From the NCBI GenBank assembly GCA_022496805.1, contig CM040091.1, forward strand, positions 23,426,336-23,490,335: 64,000 bases of DNA. Direction: 5' to 3'. Source of the stretch: Pohlia nutans. Taxonomy: Eukaryota; Streptophyta; Bryopsida; Bryales; Mniaceae. A program made the translations under genes and the position numbers. The notes under the pieces were generated by a model, which was given only the letters and a program-made list of their open reading frames with translations, did no database searches and was not told the DNA's origin. Shown one piece after another: positions 1 to 8,981 of this stretch. Every line of letters begins with the position of its first letter. Position 1 is the stretch's first letter.

Positions 1-1965
1 GAGCTATAGAACAAGGAACCGCACTTAGAGAGTTGCGAAGATGAAAACAATACCGCCTAGAGATGGAGAAGTTGATATGCAATGACAACACATCCGTGGA
101 ATATCCAAGGATGGAGACAAACCAAGGAAGCAGCCGCCATGTCATCCTCGTGGTCGTGGACGACCAACAGCCCAATACACAAAAACATATTCAAGCACTT
201 CACTTGACAGAGTAACACATCCATGGAATGACGACCAGCAGCCCCCAAACACAAAAATATTCAAACAACTGAGTAATTATACGAAATCCTCCGCGGTAAC
301 TCCATGGTTCGTGACAGCCCATGGATGCAGCCGGCATGTCATCCTCGTTGCAAAGGACGACCAACAGCGGAAAGACAAGGAAATATATTAAAACGCTTGA
401 AGTACTGAAACATTACATCCTTGGAATATCCATGGTTCTTGACAGCACTTGGGGGCAGCCATGATTTCATCCTCCTGGCCGAGGACGAATTGCAGTCCCA
501 CGAACTGAAATATTTTTCAAGCTCGTGACTTGCAATGACAATACATCCGTGGAATATCCAAGGTGAATACCGCCTAGAGATGGAGAAGTTAAGAATGTAC
601 CTCGGCCCAAAACTGAGCCTTGACAACCCAAGGATCGAGATCAGCATTGAAATTTCTCATGGGAAAACGATATGAACGTCTAGCATCTTCGGAGGAATTC
701 CACCAACGTAACCAGCGCTCCTTGTGCTTTGGATCACAGTTGGCGGTCGCGATTTTCTGGAGCTTCTCAATCGTCATCTCTGTTGGGGAAACTTCACTGA
801 AATGGCGATCAATCTGGACCAAATATATATTTCCGTCAATACTTCGAACTCAATATGCACCCGCGCCAGACGTGGAGGCCACGTAGAAGGACACATACCT
901 GCTTCATGAAATCATCTCTGTTGGCTGGATTTGCTGTAGCGAGATATTTGTCGAAGTCCTTTACCTTCTGATACTTGACAAATCGCTGACCGGCTGTTTT
1001 CATCGCATGCCAAACACCGGTTGGAGTGCGCTCCTCAGGCGGGGTTTTCTTGTGATACTCGCGAGCAGCCTCATCAGCTGCGAGTTGGATCTCCCGCTGC
1101 GATAACCCCCGATTAAGTTCAATCAACTCGGCAACATGATGTCGGAATTGCCACAAAAAATGACGTGGTTAGAGTGGGTGGTCACCTTGTAAAGAAAACT
1201 GATAAAGACGTCGACAGTCAGCGAGAACCAAGTTTTGGTACTTGGTTTCACCTTCTCGCAATAGCGATACTCCTCTTCTGAGATGAGATCTTTGAATGAT
1301 GAGAGCGGTAACACGCCAAACGTCCGGATTCGACGAAGCTTAGCAGGAATCGTGCTCTTTACATGGTCATGCTCAGTGGACCTACAACAGACAACATCAA
1401 TAAGAATGGTTCAAGTACAACATTAGTTTTCGTTAAGAAATTATGGACTCAAAAAGTTGATAAGAGATAGTACCAATTGACGTCACTCATTGCGTTCAAC
1501 AGTCGAGCGACAGAGCCTCTTGGGTTCAACAAAATGCAGTGAACCCTGTAATGCCAGTCTACCTCGTCGGGATGAACATTCTTAATGTGGCGGGTCCATG
1601 CAGTCACTCGGTAGTTCCCATCCCACACGTAATACATCTTGCCACGTAGTTGTGCAAGATCTTCATCTGCTTCAAGCTCGCGTTCGAACTCCTCGTTCAC
1701 TCCTCGCCAAATTGGGCTCCACGACTCGACGATATCATCGCTCACGTCGCAAGACATATCAAGACTATTGAAAGCTGATATAAAGAGCACACGGTCACCT
1801 TCGCGATACCCATTTACAAACTCGCTCTCAGGTCGTTGCACGTCTAGCTCTCCAACTGCTCGTACCTCGTCCATGACTATCATCCGACACAACGGAACTA
1901 GGAGGCGAGACTTTTTAACCGGAACAATCCGAAGCTCGCTGATCAGCCCATTGGTGTCCACCTTT
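1..1965 (-). pseudogene. Multi-exon gene fragment with a ParB/sulfiredoxin-like motif, disrupted
   Basis: Read on the minus strand. Exon A (about 1,965-1,474) encodes a segment with YYVWDGNYRVTAW, resembling the DG-x-(H/Y)-R-x-x-A motif of ParB-like nuclease domains. It is followed by HCILLNPRG and LLNAMSDVNW. A GT-AG intron (1,473-1,382) joins it in frame to exon B (from 1,381; LRRIRTFGVLPLSSF). Coding sense then continues in another frame (1,156-899, AADEAAREYHKKTPPEE), implying a one-base shift near the T6 run at about 1,155. A further shift and an in-frame TGA come before 822-603, which ends ...QFWAE at a GT donor. A last open exon may occupy 58-1. Family members are known from bacteria, phages and some plants. 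The ParB-like call is motif-level, and substrate and role are unknown. Confidence 0.5.
49..590. repeat. Minisatellite insert flanked by a 25-bp direct duplication
   Basis: An identical 25-bp segment lies at 49-73 and 566-590 and includes the word CGCCTAGAGATGGAGAAG. Between the copies is about 490 bp of irregular repeats. The insert starts and ends with nearly the same 33-bp motif (78-110 and 531-563, core ACATCCGTGGAATATCC). Inside are degenerate copies of a hairpin core (CATCCTCG, short loop, CGAGGAC-like) that also occurs near 2.0-2.4 kb and 30.1-31.1 kb, here in the opposite orientation. On the minus strand the duplicated segment holds a possible splice acceptor (CTCTAG then GCGG), so the insert appears to sit in an intron of the gene at 1-1,965. 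Confidence 0.7.
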
Positions 1966-2415
1966 GATGATCCATGGATGACTCGATTCTGTTCATTGTG
2001 TGTTTGAATCAGATTGAGTTTGGTGCACCATGGGACGTCCTCGGCTACGAGGACGTTCTTGAGGCCGCATCCATGGGCCCATAGAAGCCAAGGATAATCC
2101 ATGGATGACTCGATTCTGTTCATTGTGTGTTTGAATCAGATTGAGTTTGGTGCACTATGGGACGTCCTTGGCTACGAGGACGTTCTTGAGGCCGCATCCA
2201 TGGGCCCATCGAAGCCAAGGATAATCCATGGATGATTCGATTCTGTTCATTGTGTGTTTGAATTTGATTGAGTTTGGTGCACCATGGGACGTCCTCGGCT
2301 ACGAGGACGTTCTTGAGGCCGCATCCATGGGCCCGTGGAAGCCTAGGATGATCCATGGATGACTCGATTCTGTTCATTGTGTGTTTGAAACAGATTGAGT
2401 TTGGTGCTCCTTGGG
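1966..2415. repeat. 127-bp tandem array (about 3.5 copies)
   Basis: The word CTCGATTCTGTTCATTGTGT recurs near 1,982, 2,109, 2,236 and 2,363, an exact 127-bp period. Each monomer holds a hairpin core GTCCTCG-GCTA-CGAGGAC (about 2,037, 2,164 and 2,291) and CCATGGGCCC. Another array with the same 127-bp period and core lies at 30.4-30.96 kb in the same orientation. A long minus-strand ORF through this array is a by-product of the repeat. Confidence 0.9.
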
Positions 2416-2420
2416 CTGTC

Positions 2421-2829
2421 TGTTAACCGTACAATAGGAGTATCGGTAGGTCTACCGATCTGAGTTTTACCTGGGTAATTTTCCAAGTTACCCCAGTAGG
2501 TAGATCTAGGAAACACTTTTTTACAGATCTGACCTAACTGTCAGATCTGGTTGTACTGTGGTATTAAAGCAATAGAGCCAACCTCATTGGCATGCTCCAT
2601 TTCCCCAAACCATTGTCTTGTACTCAACGTAGTGTCTTCCGAATCATCCTCCTACCGAGTGACTTTCTGTATGCCATTAGCTGTTCCGGTCAGTTGTTTT
2701 CCCGTAGTTTCGTGATCACTGACTCAGCCTTAAGCATTCTTCTGTCCATTCGGTTACTTTCTTCTCCTCGGTAGCTAGTAAAATCACGGTAATGATTACC
2801 GAGTAGGTTCTTACCAAGGGGAAATACCA
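2421..2829 (+). repeat. 5' LTR of RLG-1
   Basis: It starts TGTTAACCG and ends CA just before a TGGCGACCA primer-binding-like site. It contains two perfect inverted repeats: ATCGGTAG-GT-CTACCGAT (2,442-2,459) and CAGATCTGAC-CTAACT-GTCAGATCTG (2,524-2,549). The exact left end could be 2,417 or 2,421. A second LTR beginning TGTTAACCG lies at 58,231. Confidence 0.65.
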
Positions 2830-2831
2830 TT

Positions 2832-2847
2832 TGGCGACCATCTAGTG
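2832..2847 (+). promoter_or_regulatory. Putative primer-binding site
   Basis: TGGCGACCATCTAGTG begins two bases after the proposed LTR end. TGG is the expected complement of a tRNA CCA end. The LTR element at 45,131-49,131 has nearly the same word (TTGGCGAGCATCTAG) just inside its own 5' LTR, so both may use the same, unidentified, tRNA primer. Confidence 0.5.
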
Positions 2848-3000
2848 TTCGAATTCCAGAACTCCATTGCTCAAAATCACAGAGTCACCGATCCCGGTAC
2901 TCTAGTAGCGCTTCGTTAGTGTGACACCGCGCCCTCTTTCTTTTCTACCGGAATCGATCAGTCCGGTTGTCAAGCTCACTTCACGTGCCCAGAATCTTCC

Positions 3001-3701
3001 ATGGCCCGGCGCCACACTCGGTCCGCAGGACTACCGCCCGAGTTCGATCTCGAGGCTCTCACGATTTCCAACACTCGGATGCACCGGAGCGTCCAAGATT
3101 TGCTACCGTCACCGATGTTCCGAGCTCCCTCAACAGCTACTCATCCGACACGCCGACCTCAACCTTTACTCACGCAGGACGAATTACCAACCCCGCGAGA
3201 ACTCCAAACTCCACGACACCCACATTCATCCACTCGGCAGAGGCCATCCTCCGACTCGGTACTCCACAACTCGGCAGCTACCGCAGACGACTTACACCTC
3301 ACCGACGAAGAACGCGACAGGTTTCGTAGCCAAGCATTTCTGCAATCCTCGGCTATTCAACACCGACTCCAACAACTACCGGCAGAGGACGCAACAAACC
3401 AAGAACTTCTGGCAGCCTTGGAACCGACTCCCCAACTGGACTTCGACCTAGCTGCATCCCGTTTACAACTGCCCAATTTACGTTTACGACAGTTTCGACA
3501 AAATCCAGGCATCACACGGTACGCCCACAACCGATACCGGGACAACAATACCCGGTACAGCAGCAGTTCTTCGGATACCCTTCCCCACATCACCTCCACC
3601 AGGTTCGTCCTAGACCTCCTCTCCGTTTTTGTACGTTTTGTGGCCATACCGACCACCCTTCTACCTCCTGTCCCTATAATTTTCCCCAACCACGCCGCAT
3701 T
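3001..3701 (+). CDS. RLG-1 gag, N-terminal part (frameshifted)
   Basis: The ATG at 3,001 opens MARRHTRSAGL. The related copy at 49.1-51.3 kb encodes the matching protein in a single frame through to its zinc knuckle. Here the frame breaks between about 3,480 and 3,515: from CAT at 3,510 onwards, coding sense (HHTVRPQPIPGQQ, then CTFCGHTDHPSTSC, a C-x2-C-x4-H-x4-C knuckle) lies in the frame that runs into pol. A one-base deletion in gag is the simplest explanation. The protein would form the retrotransposon particle. Confidence 0.75.
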
Positions 3702-6700
3702 ATGACTACCGGAGTACCGACTCCAACCTACCGACCTGCCGGCGACCCAAATGTTCAACCCACGGATCGACGCTTTACCTCGACTGCTCGGAAAGCGGTA
3801 CCGTACCCAGAGTACAAAACCGGTAAGTGCCCTGAAACACATTGTCGCAAGTTCGAATCTGCTATTAGATTAAATGGCGAAACAGAAACCATGGTCCAGT
3901 TAGAATTATTCGGTAACACTCTTACCGAGAAAGAGTCGAATTGGTTTGCGTACCATCGACGCATTCATCCTACTAATACACTGCAGGAAGTATTTTCCGC
4001 ATTCAAACGACGCTACCGAACCATGAAGACGGACGACCAAACGTACATCCAATTCCGTACCATCAATCAGCAACCGACGGAATCGGTCGATGATTACGCC
4101 GAACGTCTCCAACAACTCGCGGAAAATCTAACCGTACCTCCGGATGATATGTTCATGTTGAGCAATTTTCGCGCTGGCTTATTGGAGTATCTACAGGTAG
4201 CCACGGTAGGTCTTCAACGTCAAACATTCTCCGAAGCAGTGGACTCGGCACGCACCGCAGAGGAAGGTCTACCCAAATCACGGCAACCGACCCTTCCCTC
4301 GACCAGTACCGGAGATAACCCCCGACGTAACCTGAAGTGCACCGGCTGCAGTCGTATGGGTCATGAATGGGGGACATGCTACCGAAACCCGGCCAGTGAC
4401 TATGGCAAGAAAACCGATACGGCTTCCGTCCATCAGATTCAAACTCAGCAAACACCAACTCCGGTAAGTACCGAAAACCGCCGTCCTTCTCGCAGTATGA
4501 CCCCGGTACAAAGGTACCCATGCAATGTATGTGGATCTCTTGAACATCCGGGACATCGTTGTCCACAGTTATTAGATGAGGATGTTAAAAAAGCCATAAA
4601 AAACAAACTACCTGCCCACTCAAGATCCTCGGTAGTCATTACCGATGTACATATCGTAGATGTCTCTCACATCGGTCCTCGCACTCGGAGTCAGACACAG
4701 CATCCAAACTCAGTAGTCCCGAACAGTGCCACACCTACTACCGAAGCAGCCCGCCAAACCGAGGCGTTTGATTGGCAAGCCGAAGAGCAGCTGCGCGAGG
4801 AAATGATCAAAACGGTCCGTGAATTACAAGACCTCTCGCCATTACAGCCACCATCACCTCGCGACACTCCAACCGCTCCGGACAGCACCATGGAGATCTG
4901 TGAGACCATTCTTCAACAAATCGAATCACAAACAATCCAGGTAAGTCTCAAGAACCTTATGGCCATTGCACCTAGTATTACAGAACATATACACCGCCGA
5001 CTCGGTCAGACAAGCACGACAACCATGCCGGTTACCAAGCCGCCCACAGTGGCAGTACATTCGGTAGTAGCAGTCGACCGTCACATGCCAATTATCTCGG
5101 TAAAAATTAGGAGTCATCAATTGCATAATGTCCTCTTAGATGGAGGCTCGAGAGTAAATGTCATCACCGAAACCGAGCGACGTAGGCTTGGATTACCGAA
5201 CCCAACACCGGCACCATTTAAATTAAGAATGGCAGATAGTTCCCTGGTCCAACCACTAGGCTTACTCCGGAACATCAAGATCTTCATTCATGGTATTCCC
5301 TATGTCAATATTCTCACCGTTATTTCTTGTCAAGATGTCAATTCAGCTTATACGTTGTTGCTCGGTAGACCATGGCTCAGGGATGCCCGAGTCATTCACG
5401 ATTGGGCTAACGACCACATCCAGATCATGGGTAATGGTACCATTCGAACGGTACGAATTAACCGGGAGTTAGGTTTTGAAGCTACAACTCCCGATACTCT
5501 CGTCTGCTACAACTACGTGGAAGGCCTTACCGACGAAGAAGAACTCATTCTACTTGAGGCCGAAGAGTTCCTCCTCCCTATTGGAACATTAGCCATTGAC
5601 GACTTGTGCCAGGTAAGCACTACCGAACTCACCTTACCAACCATTACCCATACAGAAGGAACCATGCCAGTTGATGAAATACCAATTTGGGAGAAGGTAA
5701 AAACAATCTCGGTAGCAAAATGGTCGCAGACGGAGGAAGAACAATTACGGGACCTCAACCTCAGAACCGATACCGACCCCAACATTATCCGTATCGGTAC
5801 GTCTATTCCGGACTCCTTACTACCGGAGGCGGAAGATCTTTTCCGCACTTTCAAAGATGTGTTTGCATGGTCATACCATGACCTACGTGGCATTCCGGAA
5901 CACATTGCTCAACACAGGATTGAACTGGATACTAGCATTCCTCCAACTCATCAGGTACGCTACCGAATGAATCCGAATTATGCGGCAACAGTGAAAACCG
6001 ATCTTGATAAACTTTTACAGGCAGGATTTATTGAACCTGTAGACCATGCTACCTGGTTATCACCAATCGTCGTGGTACCCAAGAAGAACGGCAAACTACG
6101 CATTTGCGTTGATTTCAGGCGTCTCAACAAGGCAACAAAGAAGGATCCGTATCCCCTACCGTTTACCGATAACGTTCTCGACTCGGTAGCAGGCAACGAG
6201 ATGTACTCATTTCTCGATGGCTTCTCCGGTTATCACCAGATCAAGATTGCACCCGAGGACCGACACAAGACGGCGTTCATTACCGACTGGGGAGCCTTCG
6301 TCTGGGTAGTCATGCCATTCGGTCTAAAGAACGCTCCACCAACGTACCAACGAGCAGTCAACCAAGCCTTCAAGGAATACCTCAGTGACTTCATGAAGCT
6401 TTTTCTCGACGACTTCACTATGTATAGTACTACCGAGACACACCTCGACAAACTCCGAAAGTGCTTCACCAAATGCCGTGAGTTCGGTATCAGTCTAAAC
6501 CCCGAAAAATGTTGTGTTCTAGTTCAATCCGGCATGATTCTTGGGTATGTCGTCTCTGCAGAAGGAAAATTCCCAGATCCAAAGAAAATCGAAGCTCTCG
6601 TCACAATGCCACACCCTCGGAACATCAAGGACATCCAGGTTTTCAATGGCCTTGCCCAATTCAACCGATGTTTCATCCGCAATTACGCCCAGATTATGGC

Positions 6701-8237
6701 GCCCATCACTTTACTTACAAGAAGAGACAAACCATTTACCTGGACTACCGAGTGCAACCAAGCATTTACGGAGATAAAAAAGCGTTATGTTAACGCCCCG
6801 ATCCTTATCGCAGTCAATTGGAAGCTGGAATTTCACATTCATACAGATGCCTCAGATGTTGCAGTAGGAGCTATGCTGGCGCAGAACCCTACCGGGAAAA
6901 TCGACCAGCCCATCGTCTACGCCTCACGACTACTGAGCCGCGCCGAGAAGAATTATACAACTACCGAGCGTGAAGCTTTAGCCATGGTCTACGCCATCAA
7001 CAAATTTCGACACTACCTCCTCGGTAACCGATTTGTATTTTACGTCGACCACATGGCGTTGATCTATTTGGTCAACAAAACTCAAGTCTCCGGCCGTATT
7101 GCTCGATGGCTACTCTTGTTTCTGGAATTTGACTTCTCCGTCGTTTACAAACCAGGCAAGACACATGGTATTGCCGACGCCCTTTCTCGGAACACGGTAG
7201 CCGAACCGGCCACAGGGATTACCGATACCACGTCCGTTGCACAGCTATTCAGCGTACTACCGGAGTGGCTCACGACAGTGCAGGACTACCTCAAAACCGG
7301 TACCTTCCTTGCCGACTGGAGTACCGAGCGCAAGAACAGGTTAGCCTACCGAGCCCTCCCATTTCAGTTAGTCGATGGCACCTTTTATCCACAAAGCAAG
7401 AATTTCTCTTTACAGAAGGTCATTACCGACAACCAGACCAAATTAATTATCAGGGAGCTGCACCACAGTAACTCGGGAGGACATTTTTCTACCGAAATCA
7501 CCACTCGGAAAATTCTCGACGCCGGGTATTGGTGGCCGACCCTCCATAAGGACGTTTTTGACTACTGTCGGAGGTGCGATGAATGTCAACGCGTAGGAGG
7601 ACTCAAGAAAGCGGTAACCGGTAAATTACTTACCACACTACCCACAGAACCTTTTATGAAATGGGGACTGGATTTTATAGGTCCCCTCAAACGCACCGTC
7701 ACCGGCAACCGATACATCCTGGTGGCCACAGACTACGCCACCAAATGGGTGGAAGCAGTTGCACTTCGTGACAACACCGCCAAAGACACGGCGAAGTTCC
7801 TATATGACAACATCCTCACCCGTTTTGGCTGTCCACTTCGTTTCGTGAGCGACCAAGGGGTACATTTCAACAACAAGGTTATTTCCGCCCTCATGGAGCA
7901 CTTCTTACTGCGCCACACGACATCCACCACCTATTACCCTCAAGGCAATGGTCAAGCGGAATCTACCAACAAGGTGATTGTCCAACTTCTTCAGAAATTG
8001 GTCAATCACAACCGAACTGACTGGGATCGACAGTTACCGACCGTCCTATTCGCTTACCGTACGACTTTTAAGATTGGTACTGGTCATACACCATTTCAAC
8101 TTTTATATGGCATCATCCCCCTCATGCCTACCGAATACTTGGTACCGACCAAGCCCACCACTACCGACCCTTCACCCAGTCGGGTTTCGGCAGCCCGCAC
8201 CGCGGATCTGGAGCGTTTGGACGAATCCCGCCATTGA
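3702..8237 (+). CDS. Ty3/gypsy Gag-Pol polyprotein (1,511 codons)
   Basis: The frame is open upstream of this ATG, so it is the gag-pol fusion rather than an independent start. In order it holds: a retrotransposon gag segment (about residues 20-180); two more CCHC knuckles (CTGCSRMGHEWGTC near 213, CNVCGSLEHPGHRC near 274); an aspartic protease (LLDGGSRVNVIT near 476); a reverse transcriptase (PFGLKNAPPTYQR, catalytic LFLDDF near 900); one RNase H (HTDASDVAVGAML near 1,046); and an integrase with an H-H-C-C zinc site (HHSNSGGH...CRRCDEC). The integrase catalytic D-D-E residues are in GLDFIGP, SDQGVHF and GNGQAEST (D to E spacing 35). The stretch is unbroken, suggesting a fairly young insertion apart from the gag shift. 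Confidence 0.93.
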   Translation: MTTGVPTPTYRPAGDPNVQPTDRRFTSTARKAVPYPEYKTGKCPETHCRKFESAIRLNGETETMVQLELFGNTLTEKESNWFAYHRRIHPTNTLQEVFSAFKRRYRTMKTDDQTYIQFRTINQQPTESVDDYAERLQQLAENLTVPPDDMFMLSNFRAGLLEYLQVATVGLQRQTFSEAVDSARTAEEGLPKSRQPTLPSTSTGDNPRRNLKCTGCSRMGHEWGTCYRNPASDYGKKTDTASVHQIQTQQTPTPVSTENRRPSRSMTPVQRYPCNVCGSLEHPGHRCPQLLDEDVKKAIKNKLPAHSRSSVVITDVHIVDVSHIGPRTRSQTQHPNSVVPNSATPTTEAARQTEAFDWQAEEQLREEMIKTVRELQDLSPLQPPSPRDTPTAPDSTMEICETILQQIESQTIQVSLKNLMAIAPSITEHIHRRLGQTSTTTMPVTKPPTVAVHSVVAVDRHMPIISVKIRSHQLHNVLLDGGSRVNVITETERRRLGLPNPTPAPFKLRMADSSLVQPLGLLRNIKIFIHGIPYVNILTVISCQDVNSAYTLLLGRPWLRDARVIHDWANDHIQIMGNGTIRTVRINRELGFEATTPDTLVCYNYVEGLTDEEELILLEAEEFLLPIGTLAIDDLCQVSTTELTLPTITHTEGTMPVDEIPIWEKVKTISVAKWSQTEEEQLRDLNLRTDTDPNIIRIGTSIPDSLLPEAEDLFRTFKDVFAWSYHDLRGIPEHIAQHRIELDTSIPPTHQVRYRMNPNYAATVKTDLDKLLQAGFIEPVDHATWLSPIVVVPKKNGKLRICVDFRRLNKATKKDPYPLPFTDNVLDSVAGNEMYSFLDGFSGYHQIKIAPEDRHKTAFITDWGAFVWVVMPFGLKNAPPTYQRAVNQAFKEYLSDFMKLFLDDFTMYSTTETHLDKLRKCFTKCREFGISLNPEKCCVLVQSGMILGYVVSAEGKFPDPKKIEALVTMPHPRNIKDIQVFNGLAQFNRCFIRNYAQIMAPITLLTRRDKPFTWTTECNQAFTEIKKRYVNAPILIAVNWKLEFHIHTDASDVAVGAMLAQNPTGKIDQPIVYASRLLSRAEKNYTTTEREALAMVYAINKFRHYLLGNRFVFYVDHMALIYLVNKTQVSGRIARWLLLFLEFDFSVVYKPGKTHGIADALSRNTVAEPATGITDTTSVAQLFSVLPEWLTTVQDYLKTGTFLADWSTERKNRLAYRALPFQLVDGTFYPQSKNFSLQKVITDNQTKLIIRELHHSNSGGHFSTEITTRKILDAGYWWPTLHKDVFDYCRRCDECQRVGGLKKAVTGKLLTTLPTEPFMKWGLDFIGPLKRTVTGNRYILVATDYATKWVEAVALRDNTAKDTAKFLYDNILTRFGCPLRFVSDQGVHFNNKVISALMEHFLLRHTTSTTYYPQGNGQAESTNKVIVQLLQKLVNHNRTDWDRQLPTVLFAYRTTFKIGTGHTPFQLLYGIIPLMPTEYLVPTKPTTTDPSPSRVSAARTADLERLDESRH

Positions 8238-8663
8238 GCCCTCGAAACACAAGGGATTTCCCAATGGAACCGGGCTCAATGGGCTAACACCACGGGCCCG
8301 ACCCATCAATTCCGACTGGGTGATCCGGTACTCTGGTACCCGAAAGGTGCTAACATCCGCCCCGGTAAACTGAAGAACAAATGGTTTGGCCGTTACCGCG
8401 TTCAATACCCACTACCTAACAATACGGTGTTACTCGTGGCCGTTGACAAATTCGACCCCGACCCGATCATAGTCAACATCAACAAACTAAAACCGTACCG
8501 ATTCCTCAATGACGATCAGCTGCACAATGCCGCCCGCACCGCCCCAGCAAAAAGTACTATCCTTCACCAAGAGGACACCCAAGACGCAACCGAAGACGAT
8601 GAGGAAGATACCGACAAATCCATCTCCATAAACTGCGTTACCGTGGAAATTGTTCCTCGGTAA
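8238..8663 (+). CDS. Integrase C-terminal tail after an in-frame TGA
   Basis: The frame of the polyprotein continues past TGA at 8,235-8,237. It includes FRLGDPVLWYPKG and KLKNKWFGRYRVQYPL, matching the usual gypsy integrase C-terminal GPY/F-like region (GDLVL...K...W.GPY.V), then an acidic tail to TAA at 8,661-8,663. The original polyprotein therefore ran 3,001-8,663. The single stop is either a lesion or, less likely, a readthrough point. No chromodomain is seen. Confidence 0.8.
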   Translation, partial: ALETQGISQWNRAQWANTTGPTHQFRLGDPVLWYPKGANIRPGKLKNKWFGRYRVQYPLPNNTVLLVAVDKFDPDPIIVNINKLKPYRFLNDDQLHNAARTAPAKSTILHQEDTQDATEDDEEDTDKSISINCVTVEIVPR

Positions 8664-8981
8664 GCTCGGGATACCGAGTCCTACCTGGATACCAAACCGA
8701 TGAAGTTGTCGACACCAACCTCGGTAACCGACCACAACTGCTCAGCCGCCACCACAACATCCCAGCCGCCACCAACGCTGCCGCTCCGGCATAGCGAACC
8801 AACCACCTCGGTAGCACCGAGGCAAAACCCGTACCGACTGACAGGTTCGGCAGGACCCAACCCTAACGCGCCGCCAACTCCCCAACCTAGTTCACACCCA
8901 CCCACTCCATCTCTCTTCATTCCACCACCCTCTTCATTCACTCCTTTGTCCTCCTCCTCCTCTATTTATTCTTTTCTCACC

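Noticed and set aside
2120..2377. Minus-strand ORF with repeated MNRIESSMDHP units
   Set aside because: Encoded wholly by the 127-bp tandem repeat; no independent evidence for a protein.
2845..2862. tRNA T-arm-like GTGTTCGAATTCC
   Set aside because: No matching D-arm, anticodon arm or acceptor stem around it; it lies just after the LTR primer-binding site.
3357..3842. Minus-strand ORFs opposite gag-pol
   Set aside because: Shadows of the plus-strand gypsy coding sequence.
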